Shown in pieces: positions 26,579 to 36,750 of a stretch of 55,703 nt of DNA. The notes beneath the pieces are model-generated. The model had not been told where the DNA came from. It worked only from the letters and a program-made list of their open reading frames with translations, and did not search any database. A program made the position numbers and the translations under genes. The stretch comes from Enterococcus lemanii (GTDB lineage: Bacteria > Bacillota > Bacilli > Lactobacillales > Enterococcaceae): contig NZ_JAFBFD010000017.1 of assembly GCF_016909125.1 (NCBI RefSeq), positions 1 through 55,703 of the forward strand, in the 5' to 3' direction. Position 1 is the first letter of the stretch, and every line of letters starts with the position of its first letter.

Positions 26579-26843
26579 AAAAAAGTCCTATAAGAAACGA
26601 ATTGCTTCTTATAGGACGTAATAGACGTGGTACCACCTAAATTTACTAGTAAATAAAAATCAACTAGCCTCAACGTTTTAACGATCGTCACCGTGCTTTC
26701 TTACTTTAATTTTCAGAAAAAGCAACACTCAAAGGCGAGTTCAAAAGTTTCTTTGTACATTTTCACCGACCATGTACTCTCTAAGTAAAGAATGACTTTT
26801 TACTATTCCTTCTCAAATGTGGGTATGATTTGAACTTATGTGT
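26579..26843 (-). promoter_or_regulatory. T-box leader of leuS
   Basis: On the minus strand the conserved AGGTGGTACCACG (26627-26639) sits just before a terminator stem, GTCCTATAAGAA (26585-26596) with TTCTTATAGGAC (26606-26617), that ends in a T-run. The mutually exclusive antiterminator uses the T-box. Upstream, the Stem I region contains GAACTCGCC. I read CTC (26737-26739) as the specifier codon, a leucine codon, matching the downstream gene. Uncharged tRNA-Leu binding would allow read-through into leuS. Confidence 0.9.
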
Positions 26844-26872
26844 ATACTAGCAAAGTTTCAGCTTTTTTTCAA
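26844..26872 (-). promoter_or_regulatory. leuS promoter
   Basis: TTGAAA (26867-26872), a 17-bp spacer and TAGTAT (26844-26849) on the minus strand. It begins immediately after the autolysin stop codon at 26878. Confidence 0.65.
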
Positions 26873-26877
26873 TCCTT

Positions 26878-28668
26878 TTAGCTAACTTTTAGTGCTTGAC
26901 CAATGTAAATCGTATCTGATTTTAATGCATTTAAGGTTTTTAGTTGCTGGATACTTACGCCATAAGTTTGCGCAAGTGCCCATAAACTATCGCCACTTTT
27001 TACCGTATGTGTTTTTTGGTTCGTTGACGTATTCGTACTTACTTGCGTATTGGTTACCGGTTTTTTCTCGGTTGCATTTGATCCAAGTTTTACAATTAAT
27101 TTTTGATTTGGATGAATCAAATCCCCAGACAGCTTATTCCAGCTACGTAATTGGTCCATTGAAATACCATATTTATTCGAAATTGCCCAAACCGAATCAC
27201 CCGGTTTCACTGTGTAGTACTGTGCATTGGTTGTTGTTGACGTACTCGAATTATTTTGGTTTGTATTCGTATTTGTGTTTGGCGTTGTTGGCGTCGTTTG
27301 GGTATTCGACGTTTTACTTACGATTAGCTTTTGACCTGGATGAATTAAATCACTCTTTAAGTTATTCCAACTGCGTAATTGAGCCATTGAAATGCCATGT
27401 TTGTTTGAAATAGCCCAGATTGAGTCCCCCGATTTTACGGTGTAATACGTTGCTTGAGGTGACGTTATATTTTGATTCTGATTCGTTTCAGGTTTTACTT
27501 CGGGTTTTACCTCTACTTCTGGCTCAACCGGTGGCGTTGGCGTTGTGGTTGACGTTGCTGCTTTTCCAACAATTAATTTTTGGCCTGGATAAATGAAATC
27601 GCCGGTTAAATTATTCCAGCTACGTAATTGATCCATTGAAATGCCATGACTATTTGAAATCCCCCAAATGGAGTCGCCGGATTTTACGGTATAATATTTA
27701 TTTTCAGTTGAATTTGATTCCACTGAATTATTTTGATTGGTATTTGGAGCTTGCTCAGTTACATTTCCACCCGTACTTGGCGTATCGTAACGAGTCAACC
27801 CATAAGTTTCAATAGTTGAATTTAGTTTCCCAGCATAACCTGGATCGGTTGCATATCGCCCGGTTAACCAAGCTGTTGCATCGCGGTAACTACTCGTATT
27901 ACTCTTCCAAGCGCCTGAGTAGTAGTAGACACCTGATTGGAAGCTCACATTTCTTAACGTATAGGCATTATCGGCAAAAGATTCAGCAAAAGAAGGATAC
28001 TTTCTAAATGGTTCACTCTTTGTTACCCATTGACCATTTAAATATTCTTGCGTATTCATATAAACCGTTTGGCCATTATAACTGCCTTTAATTCCAAATA
28101 AATTATAATAAGGGGCTTGTGACAAGGTACTTTGGCCCCAACCACTTTCAATAATCGCTTGAGCAATCATGACAGAAGCGTATAAATCGTTGGCTTGGGC
28201 AATATTTGTCGCATGTTGTGCCACCATCTCAATAAAATTACTTGGAGAAATTGCTGAGCCAGTACGCGCTAAAGGTGACTGTGCAAAAGGCGTTAAAACT
28301 TCTTTTACTTCATTCGCAATCGATTCGGTTGTACTTGTTTCTTCCGCCAAAGACGACGTGTCTTCGCTTCCTTCAACCGTTGCTTGCGTTTCTTCAGGTA
28401 TTTGAGTTGTTTCGCTATTTATTTCAGTCGTTGTTTCACTGCTTGCTTCAGTTGTTTCGTTTGTGATATTTACCGTAGTCTCATCTGTGAGTTGAACAGC
28501 CGAGTCCGGTTCATCTGCCAGAACTGTAACCACTGGTGCTAGTGGTGCAACCGTTGAAACAGCTGTTACAGTGGTTCCTAAAACAGCAGCAGTTTTTTTC
28601 ATATTGCGATAAAATGTTCGTTGTTCTTCAATTTTTCGTTGTTCTTTCCGTGATAAAAACGTCCCCAT
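26878..28668 (-). CDS. GH73 glucosaminidase/muramidase with four LysM repeats
   Basis: A 596-residue secreted autolysin. The long signal region is cleaved near residue 51 (VTVLADEP). A Thr/Ser/Glu-rich linker (52-130) leads to a GH73 domain (about 140-295) with the general acid in AIIESGWG (Glu174) and APYYNLFGIKG. Four LysM modules lie at about 325-367, 408-450, 484-526 and 553-595, each starting YTVKSGDS or a variant, joined by Asn/Thr-rich linkers. The layout matches muramidase-2 and AtlA-like enzymes of enterococci. Role: peptidoglycan hydrolysis in daughter-cell separation. The ATG follows GGAGG. Confidence 0.92.
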   Translation of the reverse strand: MGTFLSRKEQRKIEEQRTFYRNMKKTAAVLGTTVTAVSTVAPLAPVVTVLADEPDSAVQLTDETTVNITNETTEASSETTTEINSETTQIPEETQATVEGSEDTSSLAEETSTTESIANEVKEVLTPFAQSPLARTGSAISPSNFIEMVAQHATNIAQANDLYASVMIAQAIIESGWGQSTLSQAPYYNLFGIKGSYNGQTVYMNTQEYLNGQWVTKSEPFRKYPSFAESFADNAYTLRNVSFQSGVYYYSGAWKSNTSSYRDATAWLTGRYATDPGYAGKLNSTIETYGLTRYDTPSTGGNVTEQAPNTNQNNSVESNSTENKYYTVKSGDSIWGISNSHGISMDQLRSWNNLTGDFIYPGQKLIVGKAATSTTTPTPPVEPEVEVKPEVKPETNQNQNITSPQATYYTVKSGDSIWAISNKHGISMAQLRSWNNLKSDLIHPGQKLIVSKTSNTQTTPTTPNTNTNTNQNNSSTSTTTNAQYYTVKPGDSVWAISNKYGISMDQLRSWNKLSGDLIHPNQKLIVKLGSNATEKKPVTNTQVSTNTSTNQKTHTVKSGDSLWALAQTYGVSIQQLKTLNALKSDTIYIGQALKVS

Positions 28669-28888
28669 TCTCTAACCTCCGATATTTATCTAAATACTTA
28701 TCCTAGCTTAGTATACATTGAATCATTTGTTAAGAAAAGATTAAATCGATTTTATTAATCATTTGTAACCTCAATGTAATTAAACCGTCGCACTTACGCC
28801 TTTTTTATACAAATGAGGCCTTTGCCATTCTAGCGGACTGTTGTATACTAAAAAAAGCATTTTAATTTGAAATGAAAGGATTATATCC

Positions 28889-29545
28889 ATGACAAAAAAC
28901 AAACTTTACTATCAATTTGCTGGCAGTTGTTTCCTTTTATTTTTTACTTTTTTAGGTTACACTGTTAAATTTTACCCGCAATGGTTAAAACCTTTTGACA
29001 CTTGGGTGATTGAACAAATCGGTAGCTTGCGCCCACAATTGACCGCTTTTTTCCTTTGGATTACCCAATTTGCTAACCCTCTAACCGTCGTTTTATTAGG
29101 TCTTACGCTTTTATTTGTTTTGCTTTATGGCAAACAATATGCAGAAGTTATTTGGCTTAGCGGTGGGGTCATTGGTATTGCCGGGGGACTAAATCCACTA
29201 TTAAAATTATTTTTTAATCGGACACGGCCTAGCATACTTGCCCCGCTCATTACCGAACATAGCTTAAGTTTCCCTAGCGGACATGCGACGGCTAGTATGG
29301 TGCTTTATGGTAGTTTATTTTTCTTGTTACCGCTTTTTATTGATTCAAAGTTCCTTCAGTACGCGTTACGTAGTTTACTAGTGCTGATTATTCTCTCGAT
29401 TGGCGTTAGCCGTATCTATTTAGGGGTTCACTTCCCTACTGATATTATCGGCGGATTTTCGTTAAGTTTAAGTTGGCTTTTGCTAACGTTTCCAATTTAT
29501 CAAGAAAAACGCTTCATTTGGCGTTTTCAAAACAAACAACACTAA
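28889..29545 (+). CDS. PAP2-family membrane phosphatase
   Basis: A 218-residue membrane protein with about six hydrophobic segments and the three acid phosphatase motifs: KLFFNRTRP, PSGHATAS and SRIYLGVHFPTDIIGG. Likely substrates are undecaprenyl pyrophosphate or phosphatidate at the outer membrane face, which sequence cannot separate. A promoter candidate is TTTGCC, 17 bp and TATACT shortly upstream. It probably leads an operon with ytqA and mnmM, since the gap to ytqA is only 16 nt. Confidence 0.88.
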   Translation: MTKNKLYYQFAGSCFLLFFTFLGYTVKFYPQWLKPFDTWVIEQIGSLRPQLTAFFLWITQFANPLTVVLLGLTLLFVLLYGKQYAEVIWLSGGVIGIAGGLNPLLKLFFNRTRPSILAPLITEHSLSFPSGHATASMVLYGSLFFLLPLFIDSKFLQYALRSLLVLIILSIGVSRIYLGVHFPTDIIGGFSLSLSWLLLTFPIYQEKRFIWRFQNKQH

Positions 29546-29561
29546 GAAGGATGAGTTAAAT

Positions 29562-30527
29562 ATGACTGTCATTTTTCCATACACACAAGACCCAAATAAA
29601 CGCTACCACTCTTGGAATTACGCTTTGAGACAAGAATTTGGTCAAAAAATCTTTAAAGTGCCGATTGATGGCGGCTTTGACTGCCCAAACCGTGATGGCA
29701 CGGTCGCCCATGGTGGCTGTACTTTTTGTAGCGTTTCAGGATCAGGCGATATGATTGTCGCACCTGAAGACCCCATTCCCTTACAGTTTCAAAAAGAAAT
29801 TCAAATGATGCACAAAAAATGGCCAGATGTCACACAGTATATTGTTTATTTTCAAAATTTTACCAACACCCATGCCCCATTATCTGTTATTAAAGCGCGT
29901 TTCGAACAAGTCGTTCACTTGCCTGGCGTGGTTGGCCTATCAATTGGAACTCGGCCAGACTGCTTGCCAGATGACGTCGTCGAATATTTAGCAGAATTAA
30001 ACGAACGTTTGTATTTATGGGTCGAACTTGGCCTACAAACCACTTTTGAAAGTACTAGTCGTCTAATCAATCGAGCCCATGATTACCAAGTGTACCTTGA
30101 TGGGGTAGCAAAATTACGCAAACACAACATTCGTGTTTGCACCCATTTAATTAACGGCTTACCAGGTGAAACCACCGCGATGATGGAAGAAAACGTTCGT
30201 CGGACCATCCTAGATTCCGATATTCAAGGAATCAAACTGCATTTACTTCACTTAATGCGTAATACACGAATGCTGCGTGATTATCATGAAGGACGTTTAC
30301 AATTAATGAGCCAAGATGACTATACGCAAGTCGTTTGTAACCAACTAGAAATGATTCCTGCAGAGGTAATTATTCATCGCTTAACAGGCGACGCTCCTCG
30401 TGACGCTCTCGTCGGCCCAATGTGGAGTTTACAAAAATGGGAAGTCTTAAACGCGATTGATCAAGAATTAAAACAGCGCGACTCGTTCCAAGGAAAATAT
30501 AACGTTCGTAAAAGTGAGGGGAAATAA
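29562..30527 (+). CDS. ytqA: YtqA/TIGR01212-type radical SAM protein
   Basis: A 321-residue radical SAM protein. The cluster cysteines are in the region CPNRDGTVAHGGCTFCS (residues about 41-57), the spacing used in the YhcC/YtqA family and longer than the standard CxxxCxxC. GLQTTFESTSRLINRAHDY and HLINGLPGET follow in the barrel. The molecular reaction of this family is not established. The next gene starts directly after its stop codon (TAAATG), and this pairing with mnmM recurs in Firmicutes, suggesting a tRNA-related role. Confidence 0.85.
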   Translation: MTVIFPYTQDPNKRYHSWNYALRQEFGQKIFKVPIDGGFDCPNRDGTVAHGGCTFCSVSGSGDMIVAPEDPIPLQFQKEIQMMHKKWPDVTQYIVYFQNFTNTHAPLSVIKARFEQVVHLPGVVGLSIGTRPDCLPDDVVEYLAELNERLYLWVELGLQTTFESTSRLINRAHDYQVYLDGVAKLRKHNIRVCTHLINGLPGETTAMMEENVRRTILDSDIQGIKLHLLHLMRNTRMLRDYHEGRLQLMSQDDYTQVVCNQLEMIPAEVIIHRLTGDAPRDALVGPMWSLQKWEVLNAIDQELKQRDSFQGKYNVRKSEGK

Positions 30528-31103
30528 ATGTTACCAACGGCACTTCATTATAGTCGCCAACTTTTAAAAGAAGTCTTACAAACTGGTGATATCGCTGTGG
30601 ATGCAACCATGGGGAATGGCCACGACACCTTACTCTTAGCCGAGCTTGTTGGAACCACCGGCCTCGTCTATGCTTTTGACGTTCAAATCACTGCTGTCGA
30701 AAATACAAAAAAACGTTTATATGAAACACCTTGGGAACAATCGGTGCAACTCATTTATGATGGTCACGAAAATTTACCTTACTACATACCGCTTGAAACT
30801 CCGATTAAAGCCGCTATTTTCAACCTGGGTTATTTACCAAAAAGTGATAAAACCGTCATTACTTTACCTGAAACAACAAAAAAAGCACTCGATGAATTAT
30901 TGCTACGTCTTGTACCAAAAGGACGAATTGTCATCGTTGCTTACTATGGCCATGAAGGCGGCGAGCGCGAGCTACAGACGGTCCGTCAATATTGTGAAGC
31001 TTTACCGCAAGAGAAATACAATGTTTTAAATTACCAATTTATTAATCAAAAAAACCAACCACCCATTTTATTTTGTATTGAAAAGAAAAAACCGAGAAAC
31101 TAA
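30528..31103 (+). CDS. mnmM: tRNA mnm5(s2)U34 methyltransferase (YtqB/MnmM)
   Basis: A 191-residue class I SAM methyltransferase. The SAM-binding loop is DATMGNGHDTLLLAELVG (residue 24 on), then VYAFDVQ, AAIFNLGYLPKSDK (motif IV, NLGYLP) and VAYYGHEGG. The Bacillus YtqB family was identified as MnmM, which makes the last methyl transfer in 5-methylaminomethyl-(2-thio)uridine at the tRNA wobble base where MnmC is absent. Assignment is by these motifs and by the pairing with ytqA. The stop codon lies inside the terminator loop. Confidence 0.85.
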   Translation: MLPTALHYSRQLLKEVLQTGDIAVDATMGNGHDTLLLAELVGTTGLVYAFDVQITAVENTKKRLYETPWEQSVQLIYDGHENLPYYIPLETPIKAAIFNLGYLPKSDKTVITLPETTKKALDELLLRLVPKGRIVIVAYYGHEGGERELQTVRQYCEALPQEKYNVLNYQFINQKNQPPILFCIEKKKPRN

Positions 31104-31130
31104 GGATTTTCCCTTGCTTCTCGGTTTTTT
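31086..31130 (+). terminator. Terminator overlapping the mnmM 3' end
   Basis: A 13-bp stem (31086-31098 with 31118-31130) ends in a T-run. The mnmM stop codon is within the loop. Confidence 0.85.
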
Positions 31131-31175
31131 TTCAGGCAAAATAGCAATAGTAAAAAAGAAAGGGATTACAAAATC

Positions 31176-31955
31176 ATGACACAATTAAAAGTGGCCACTT
31201 ATAATATCCGAATGGATGCTTACGAAGATGCACCTTGGACTTGGGCAGCTCGTCGTCCACATGTCTTTGAAATCATTCGCTATTTCGATTGGGATTTATT
31301 TGGTGTCCAAGAAGTTTTACCGCATCAATTAACGGATTTTGAAACACTGAACGAATATGCCTTTGTCGGAACTGCTCGTGAAGACGGCAAAAACAGCGGC
31401 GAATACAACGGCATTTTCTATAAAAAAGAACGCTTTGAACAAATTGACCAGAAATTTTTTTGGCTTTCACAAACGCCAGATGTCCCTAGTATTCACCCAG
31501 AAGCCGGTTGCCATCGCATTTGTGTATGTGGCTTGTTTAAAGAAAAAGAAAGTGGAAAAAGCTTTGTCTTTGCCAACACACACTTAGACCATGTTTCGGA
31601 AAAAGCACGAGAACTTGGAGCCAAAGTCATCATTGAAGAAGGACTAACGGCTTTTAAAGACTATCCACTTTTTTTAGTCGGTGATTTTAACGCAAACCCT
31701 AGTGAAAAAGCTTATCAACTCTTAACTGACCACTTAAAAGATAGCCGTTTTGCCGATGGTGCTTTCGTTTATGGGCCAAAAGGAACTTACCAAGCCTTTG
31801 ATACCTCCATGCGTTGGGAAAAAATGGAAGAAATTGATTTTATTTTTGTCTCAAAAGACATTCAAGTGAAAAAGGTCGGAATCTTAACGAATACTTGGGA
31901 AAACAAATTCCCTTCTGACCATTTCCCTGTCGAAGCACTCGTTGAACTGCCTTAA
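31176..31955 (+). CDS. Endonuclease/exonuclease/phosphatase family protein
   Basis: A 259-residue EEP-fold hydrolase. Metal and catalytic motifs: TYNIRMDA (Asn), FGVQEVLPHQL (Glu), NTHLDHVSEKAR, VGDFNANPSE and the final SDHFPVEA (Asp-His). It lacks a signal peptide, so a cytoplasmic phosphodiesterase or phosphatase is likely. The substrate is unknown. Complete by family length. Confidence 0.85.
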   Translation: MTQLKVATYNIRMDAYEDAPWTWAARRPHVFEIIRYFDWDLFGVQEVLPHQLTDFETLNEYAFVGTAREDGKNSGEYNGIFYKKERFEQIDQKFFWLSQTPDVPSIHPEAGCHRICVCGLFKEKESGKSFVFANTHLDHVSEKARELGAKVIIEEGLTAFKDYPLFLVGDFNANPSEKAYQLLTDHLKDSRFADGAFVYGPKGTYQAFDTSMRWEKMEEIDFIFVSKDIQVKKVGILTNTWENKFPSDHFPVEALVELP

Positions 31956-31999
31956 AAATGACCCCTTCGTGAAGCAAACAACTTGTCACGAAGGGGTCA
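31954..31999 (-). terminator. Terminator of copZ-copA
   Basis: A perfect 14-bp stem TGACCCCTTCGTGA (31959-31972) with its complement (31986-31999), followed on the minus strand by TTTTT. It overlaps the stop codon of the opposite gene. Confidence 0.8.
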
Positions 32000-32015
32000 A
32001 ATGGTTGATTTTATT

Positions 32016-34472
32016 TTAATGTTTTACTTTAAAGCGTTTCAGGCGTAGCGCATTTAAGACAACCGAAATCGAACTAAAACTCATCGCCGCGCCAGCAATC
32101 ATTGGGTTTAAAAGTGGGCCACCAAATACATGGAGTACGCCCATCGCCACAGGAATTCCTAAGACATTATAGGCAAACGCCCAAAAAAGATTTTCACGAA
32201 TATTTTTAATCGTTGCGCGACTTAATTCAATCGCCGTTGGGACGTCATTTAAATCGCCGCGCATTAAGACAATATCCGCTGATTCAATCGCGACGTCCGT
32301 CCCGGTACCAATCGCAATCCCGACATCGGCTTGAGCTAAGGCAGGCGCATCGTTAATCCCATCGCCAACCATGGCAACTTTTTTTCCTTCTTGTTGTAAT
32401 TTTTGGACTTCTTTCGCTTTATCTTCAGGTAATACCTCACTTAATACACGATCAATCCCAACTTGCTTGGCAATCGCTTGGGCTGTTTGATGATTGTCAC
32501 CGGTAATCATTGCGACCTCTAAGCCCATTTGATGCAAACGTTCAATGGCTTTTTGGCTACTTGCTTTCACCGTATCAGCAACCGCAATCAAACCAATCAA
32601 TTGACCTTGGTATGCCAGATACATCGGTGTTTTCCCTTCACTGGCTAGTTTTTGCGCCTGTGCAACTTCAGTGGATATCTCAATATTTTGCTCGGTCATT
32701 AATTTTTGATTCCCAAAAAATAATAATTCGTTTGCAATCGTCACTTGAATGCCATGACCTGGGATTGCCGCAAAATTAACGGCCGTTGGCAAAGCTAATT
32801 TTTCTTTTTTTGCTTCTTCTAAAATCGCTTGTGCAAGGGGGTGTTCGGAACCTTCCTCTGCCGCTGCCGCCAAAGCCAAGACCTCTTGATGACTCTTACC
32901 TGCATAAGCCAGAATATCGGTTACGACTGGCTTGCCTTCGGTGATGGTGCCGGTTTTATCAAAGACAATCGTTTGAACTTTATGCGTCGTTTCTAGCGCG
33001 TCACCACTCTTAATTAAAACGCCATTTTCAGCACCCTTCCCCGTTCCAACCATAATTGCAGTTGGTGTTGCTAACCCAAGCGCACACGGACAAGCAATCA
33101 CTAAAACCGAAATCGTAATCGTTAAAGCAAAGACCCATGACTCTTGTCCTAAAAAGAACCAAGCCAAGCCCGATAATAGTGCCAGTCCAATCACAATTGG
33201 GACGAAAACGCCGGAAACCTTATCTGCCAGTTGAGCAATTGGCGCTTTTGATCCTTGCGCTTCTTCAACCAGTTGAATAATTTGAGCCAGCGTCGTATCT
33301 TCACCGACTTTCGTTGCTTTCATTTTGAATGAACCTGTTTTATTAATACTTGCACCAACAACTAAATCATCGACTTGTTTTTCAACCGGCAAACTTTCCC
33401 CAGTTAACATCGATTCATCGACGGCTGAATGCCCTTCGACAATGATGCCATCAACTGGTATTTTTTCTCCTGGTCGTAAAACAATGATATCACCTGTTTT
33501 GACTTGTTCAATTGGTAATTCGACCTCAACGCCAAGCCGAATAACCCGTGCTGTTTTTGGTGCTAAATCCATTAATTTTTTTATTGCTTCAGACGTTTTT
33601 CCTTTTGAAACAGCTTCAAAGTATTTTCCTAAAGTAATCAAAGTTAAGATCACGGCTGCTGATTCATAATACAGTCCCATCGCCGCATGTGCATCGCCTT
33701 GATAGACTAACACGGTTTGATACAAACTATAGACAAAAGCAGCACTTGTTCCCAAAGCAACTAAGGAATCCATATTCGGATGGCCTTTAAAGAGCGTTTT
33801 AAAGCCATTTAAATAGAAACTACGGCCAAAATAAAGTACCGGTAACGTTAAAATCAGTTGCGTCGTCGCAAAGATCACGCTTTGTTCCATTGGATTTATA
33901 AAAGCTGGAATTGGCAAACCAATCATATCGCCCATCGCTAAGTATAATAGCGGAACCGTAAAAATGGCTGAACCAATAAAGCGATGCCACATGTCTTTTA
34001 AATGCTCCGCTTTTTTTTCTGCTGTATCATTTGCTGCCTTTTGACTAGTCTCAAAAACTTTCGCTTCATAACCAGCCGCTTCTACCGCGTCAATAATGGC
34101 TTGCGGGGTGATTTGACTTGACTGGTAGACAACGGTCATTTTTTCAGTTGCCAAGTTTACAACCGCTGACTCCACTCCTGCTAAATTTTGCGTCGTTTTT
34201 TCGACGGTCTGTGCACAAGAAGAACAGCTCATCCCTTCAATTGCAAAAGTTGTTTGGACTTGAGGCGTCGCAATCGTATACCCTGATTTTTCAACTGCTT
34301 CGCGAATCGCGGCTTCATCTAGTTGTTTTTCATTGTATTGAACAGTTAATTTTTCTGTCGCTAAATTTACGGTGGCTTCTTTTACACCTTGTAATTTTTG
34401 CACCGTTTTTTCAACTGTTTGAGCGCAAGAAGAACAGCTCATGCCCTCAACAGCAAAGGTTTCTTTTTTCAT
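32016..34472 (-). CDS. copA: Copper-exporting P1B-type ATPase
   Basis: An 818-residue Cu(+)-translocating ATPase. Two N-terminal HMA domains each have GMSCSSC (residue 9 on and about residue 84 on). About eight membrane helices follow, with [11 protein letters not shown] (CPC metal site), the phosphorylation motif DKTGT, a GHGIQVTI region with HP in EGSEHPLAQ, and [10 protein letters not shown]. It pumps Cu(I) out of the cytoplasm. The start ATG follows GGGAGGG, and copZ precedes it by 13 nt. Complete. Confidence 0.95.
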   Translation of the reverse strand: MKKETFAVEGMSCSSCAQTVEKTVQKLQGVKEATVNLATEKLTVQYNEKQLDEAAIREAVEKSGYTIATPQVQTTFAIEGMSCSSCAQTVEKTTQNLAGVESAVVNLATEKMTVVYQSSQITPQAIIDAVEAAGYEAKVFETSQKAANDTAEKKAEHLKDMWHRFIGSAIFTVPLLYLAMGDMIGLPIPAFINPMEQSVIFATTQLILTLPVLYFGRSFYLNGFKTLFKGHPNMDSLVALGTSAAFVYSLYQTVLVYQGDAHAAMGLYYESAAVILTLITLGKYFEAVSKGKTSEAIKKLMDLAPKTARVIRLGVEVELPIEQVKTGDIIVLRPGEKIPVDGIIVEGHSAVDESMLTGESLPVEKQVDDLVVGASINKTGSFKMKATKVGEDTTLAQIIQLVEEAQGSKAPIAQLADKVSGVFVPIVIGLALLSGLAWFFLGQESWVFALTITISVLVIACPCALGLATPTAIMVGTGKGAENGVLIKSGDALETTHKVQTIVFDKTGTITEGKPVVTDILAYAGKSHQEVLALAAAAEEGSEHPLAQAILEEAKKEKLALPTAVNFAAIPGHGIQVTIANELLFFGNQKLMTEQNIEISTEVAQAQKLASEGKTPMYLAYQGQLIGLIAVADTVKASSQKAIERLHQMGLEVAMITGDNHQTAQAIAKQVGIDRVLSEVLPEDKAKEVQKLQQEGKKVAMVGDGINDAPALAQADVGIAIGTGTDVAIESADIVLMRGDLNDVPTAIELSRATIKNIRENLFWAFAYNVLGIPVAMGVLHVFGGPLLNPMIAGAAMSFSSISVVLNALRLKRFKVKH

Positions 34473-34485
34473 TCTTGTCCCTCCC

Positions 34486-34695
34486 TTACTTCAACTGTGC
34501 TTGATAACCTGCTGATTGGATCGCAGTTAATACTTGCTGTTCATCAATCCGCTTCTCATCAAAAGTTACGGTGACTAGTTTTTCAGGCAAATCAGCTGAA
34601 AAAGATTCTACCCCTACTAATTCTGTCACTGCCTGACGAATATTACTAACGCATCCTTGACACTTCATATTTTCAACAAAATAGATTTGTTCCAT
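34486..34695 (-). CDS. copZ: CopZ-like copper chaperone
   Basis: A 69-residue HMA-domain protein with the metal motif MKCQGC near residue 10 and the usual ferredoxin-like pattern. I start it at the ATG at 34695 behind GGAGG; the longer frame to 34710 includes the ribosome site. It delivers Cu(I) to CopA and, in enterococci, to the repressor CopY. First gene of the copZ-copA operon. Confidence 0.9.
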   Translation of the reverse strand: MEQIYFVENMKCQGCVSNIRQAVTELVGVESFSADLPEKLVTVTFDEKRIDEQQVLTAIQSAGYQAQLK

Positions 34696-34718
34696 TTTAA
34701 TTTCCTCCAATTTTTAAA

Positions 34719-34776
34719 TTTACATACGTAAACGTTTTGTTATTCATACTATAAGCTTCTTTTTAAGACTTGTCAA
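34719..34776 (-). promoter_or_regulatory. copZA promoter with CopY-type operator
   Basis: Minus strand: TTGACA (34771-34776), a 17-bp spacer and TATAGT (34748-34753), close to consensus. About 9-22 nt past the predicted start of transcription lies TTTACGTATGTAAA (34719-34732). It differs by one base from the CopY operator core TACANNTGTA. Copper-dependent derepression by CopY is inferred; no copY gene is in the window. Confidence 0.75.
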
Positions 34777-34798
34777 TTTATCTGATTTTTTTAAGCTG

Positions 34799-34830
34799 TA
34801 TAATGTCTACTGAATAAATGCCAAATAGGG
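34799..34830 (+). mobile_element. Insertion sequence end fragment, copy G
   Basis: TAATGTCTACTGAATAAATG (from 34801) followed by CCAAATA matches the left end of copy A at 23258. Only about 30 bp are recognisable. The rest of the interval to 35265 (about 430 bases, AT-rich) shows no ORF or structure I can name. Confidence 0.55.
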
Positions 34831-35265
34831 TAATCTCGTCATCGGCCAAGTCTAAATATCTCTTGTTTTTTCTGATTCTATGTATGATAGAAGATTATAA
34901 AGCATTTACTTAACGAGGTATAGGCGTTTATTTTTAGCTTTAAAATTGTCCGAGAGATTTTTTCTTATTTTCAAGAATCAGGTGGGCTTTCTTCTTTTTT
35001 ACTAGTAGAATAAAGGAAAATGATTCTCGCAACTGACGCTACCGACTAGTCATTTTTTATAGCGCTCTTGCTATTTGCAGTGACCTTATAGTTGCTTATT
35101 TTAACTAAACGTTTTTTTGCTTTTTATCAACAGAAGTAAAAATTTATACGAGAAAAACAACCCACTGATTGCTTTGGGTCGCCTATTCTACTCGATTTTA
35201 TTGTCCTTTAAACAATCCAATCCAATCATTCGCTCCACTGATAATTAAAAGAAATGAGGATGACT

Positions 35266-36651
35266 ATGATAACTCTACCGAATATTATTAAAAAACAGCG
35301 TACTTTTTTTCAAACAGATACAACCCGTGATTTAAACTACCGACTTTCTCAACTCACCAAATTGGAACAAGCAATCCGCTTTTACGAAGAGGAGCTCACG
35401 AATGCTTTTTGGCAAGATTTACAATAATCAGCTTTTGAAGTCTATGCGACGGAAATTGGCATTGTTCTCCAAAGTATTCAAGAAGTGAAAAAGAAATTAC
35501 ATCGCTGGATGAAACCAAAAAAAGCTAGAAATCCACTTTTTTTATTTGGTTCAACGAGTTACTCACTCTTTGAACCTTATGGAACCGTCTTGATTATCGG
35601 TCCTTTAATTACCCGTTCCAATTAGTGATTGAACCATTAATTGGAGCTTTAGCTGCTGGGAACACAGCTGTGATAAAACCTTCTGAATTGACCCCGCACG
35701 TTACAAAAGTAATTGAAAAGATGCTCACTCAGATTTTCCCTGAAGAATACGTGGCGGTGGTTACTGGAGGAATTGATGAAACAACTGCCTTACTCGCTCA
35801 ACGTTTCGATCATCTCTTTTTTACGGGGAGTCCTCGAGTCGGCAAGTTGGTCATGGCCGCGGCTAGCCAATTTTTAACCCCTGTTACTTTAGAACTAGGT
35901 GGAAAGAGTCCCGCAATTGTGACGGCAAATACCAACCTCAAAGAAGCGGCTACTAAAATTGCATGGGGGAAATTTTTAAATACAGGCCAAACCTGTGTCG
36001 CACCTGATTATCTCTTAGTGGATGAGCAAGTGGTTACCACCTTTAAAGAGGAGCTCAAACAAGCGGTAGTGGCCTTTTATGGCGAACAACCACAAGAAAG
36101 CCCCGATTATGGCCGTCTAGCAACGATTCGACACACCGAGCGCTTAGCAACTTTACTCAAACAAACGCAAGGAGCCATTGTCTTAGGCGGTCAAGTAGCC
36201 GTTGAGCAACGATACATTGCTCCAACGATTGTAACTAATATGGATTGGGAAGATGCACTTGCAAGAAGAACTATTTGGACCGATTTTGCCTATTTTGACT
36301 TATCAAGCGGATCAATTCCCTAACCAAGTGATCACCCCCATTCGCGCCCGTGAAAAACCACTCGCCTTGTATCTATTTACCAACGATAAAAAAATTGAAC
36401 AAACCGTCTTGCAACAACTATCATTTGGCGGTGGCGTCATTAACGATACACTTCTTCACCTATCCAACCCGCATTTGCCTTTTGGTGGTGTGGGTGAATC
36501 CGGCATGGGTCATTACCATGGTCGATATAGTTTCACTACTTTTTCCCATCAAAAAGCGATTGTGAAAAAAAATCGATGGTTGCCACTTACCATGCTTTAT
36601 GCGCCTTATACAGTTAAAAAATTTAATTTAGTCAAACGGTTTATGAAATAA
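35266..36651 (+). pseudogene. NAD(P)-dependent aldehyde dehydrogenase (class 3 type), inactivated
   Basis: An aldehyde dehydrogenase of about 460 codons with an intact ribosome site (AGGA, ATG at 35266) but at least three lesions. Codon 54 is TAA (35425-35427), where the family has DLxKSAFE. One base is missing near 35605, within what should read GPWNYPFQ. A second frameshift lies near 36255-36275, before the LQEELFGPILPI segment. Pieces are otherwise well conserved: LGGKSPAIV with the general base Glu region, NTGQTCVAPDY with the catalytic Cys, and the C-terminal FGGVGESGMGHYHG. It resembles class 3 enzymes that oxidise medium or long aldehydes. The decay looks recent. Confidence 0.88.
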
Positions 36652-36750
36652 AACAGCAGACAGTGAGTGCCAAAAGAGCCTTCTACAAGAAATAAGCAAG
36701 TGCAACTTCTATCATACTGTTTGTTCGTTATTCAATAGTTACTTAACGAT

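Noticed and set aside
26892-27413. 173-codon open frame opposite the autolysin
   Set aside because: It is antisense to the LysM repeats, and its internal repetition mirrors theirs.
26878-27700. Regularly spaced direct repeats that could suggest a CRISPR or satellite
   Set aside because: They are the coding sequence of four LysM modules with linkers, in frame and diverged.
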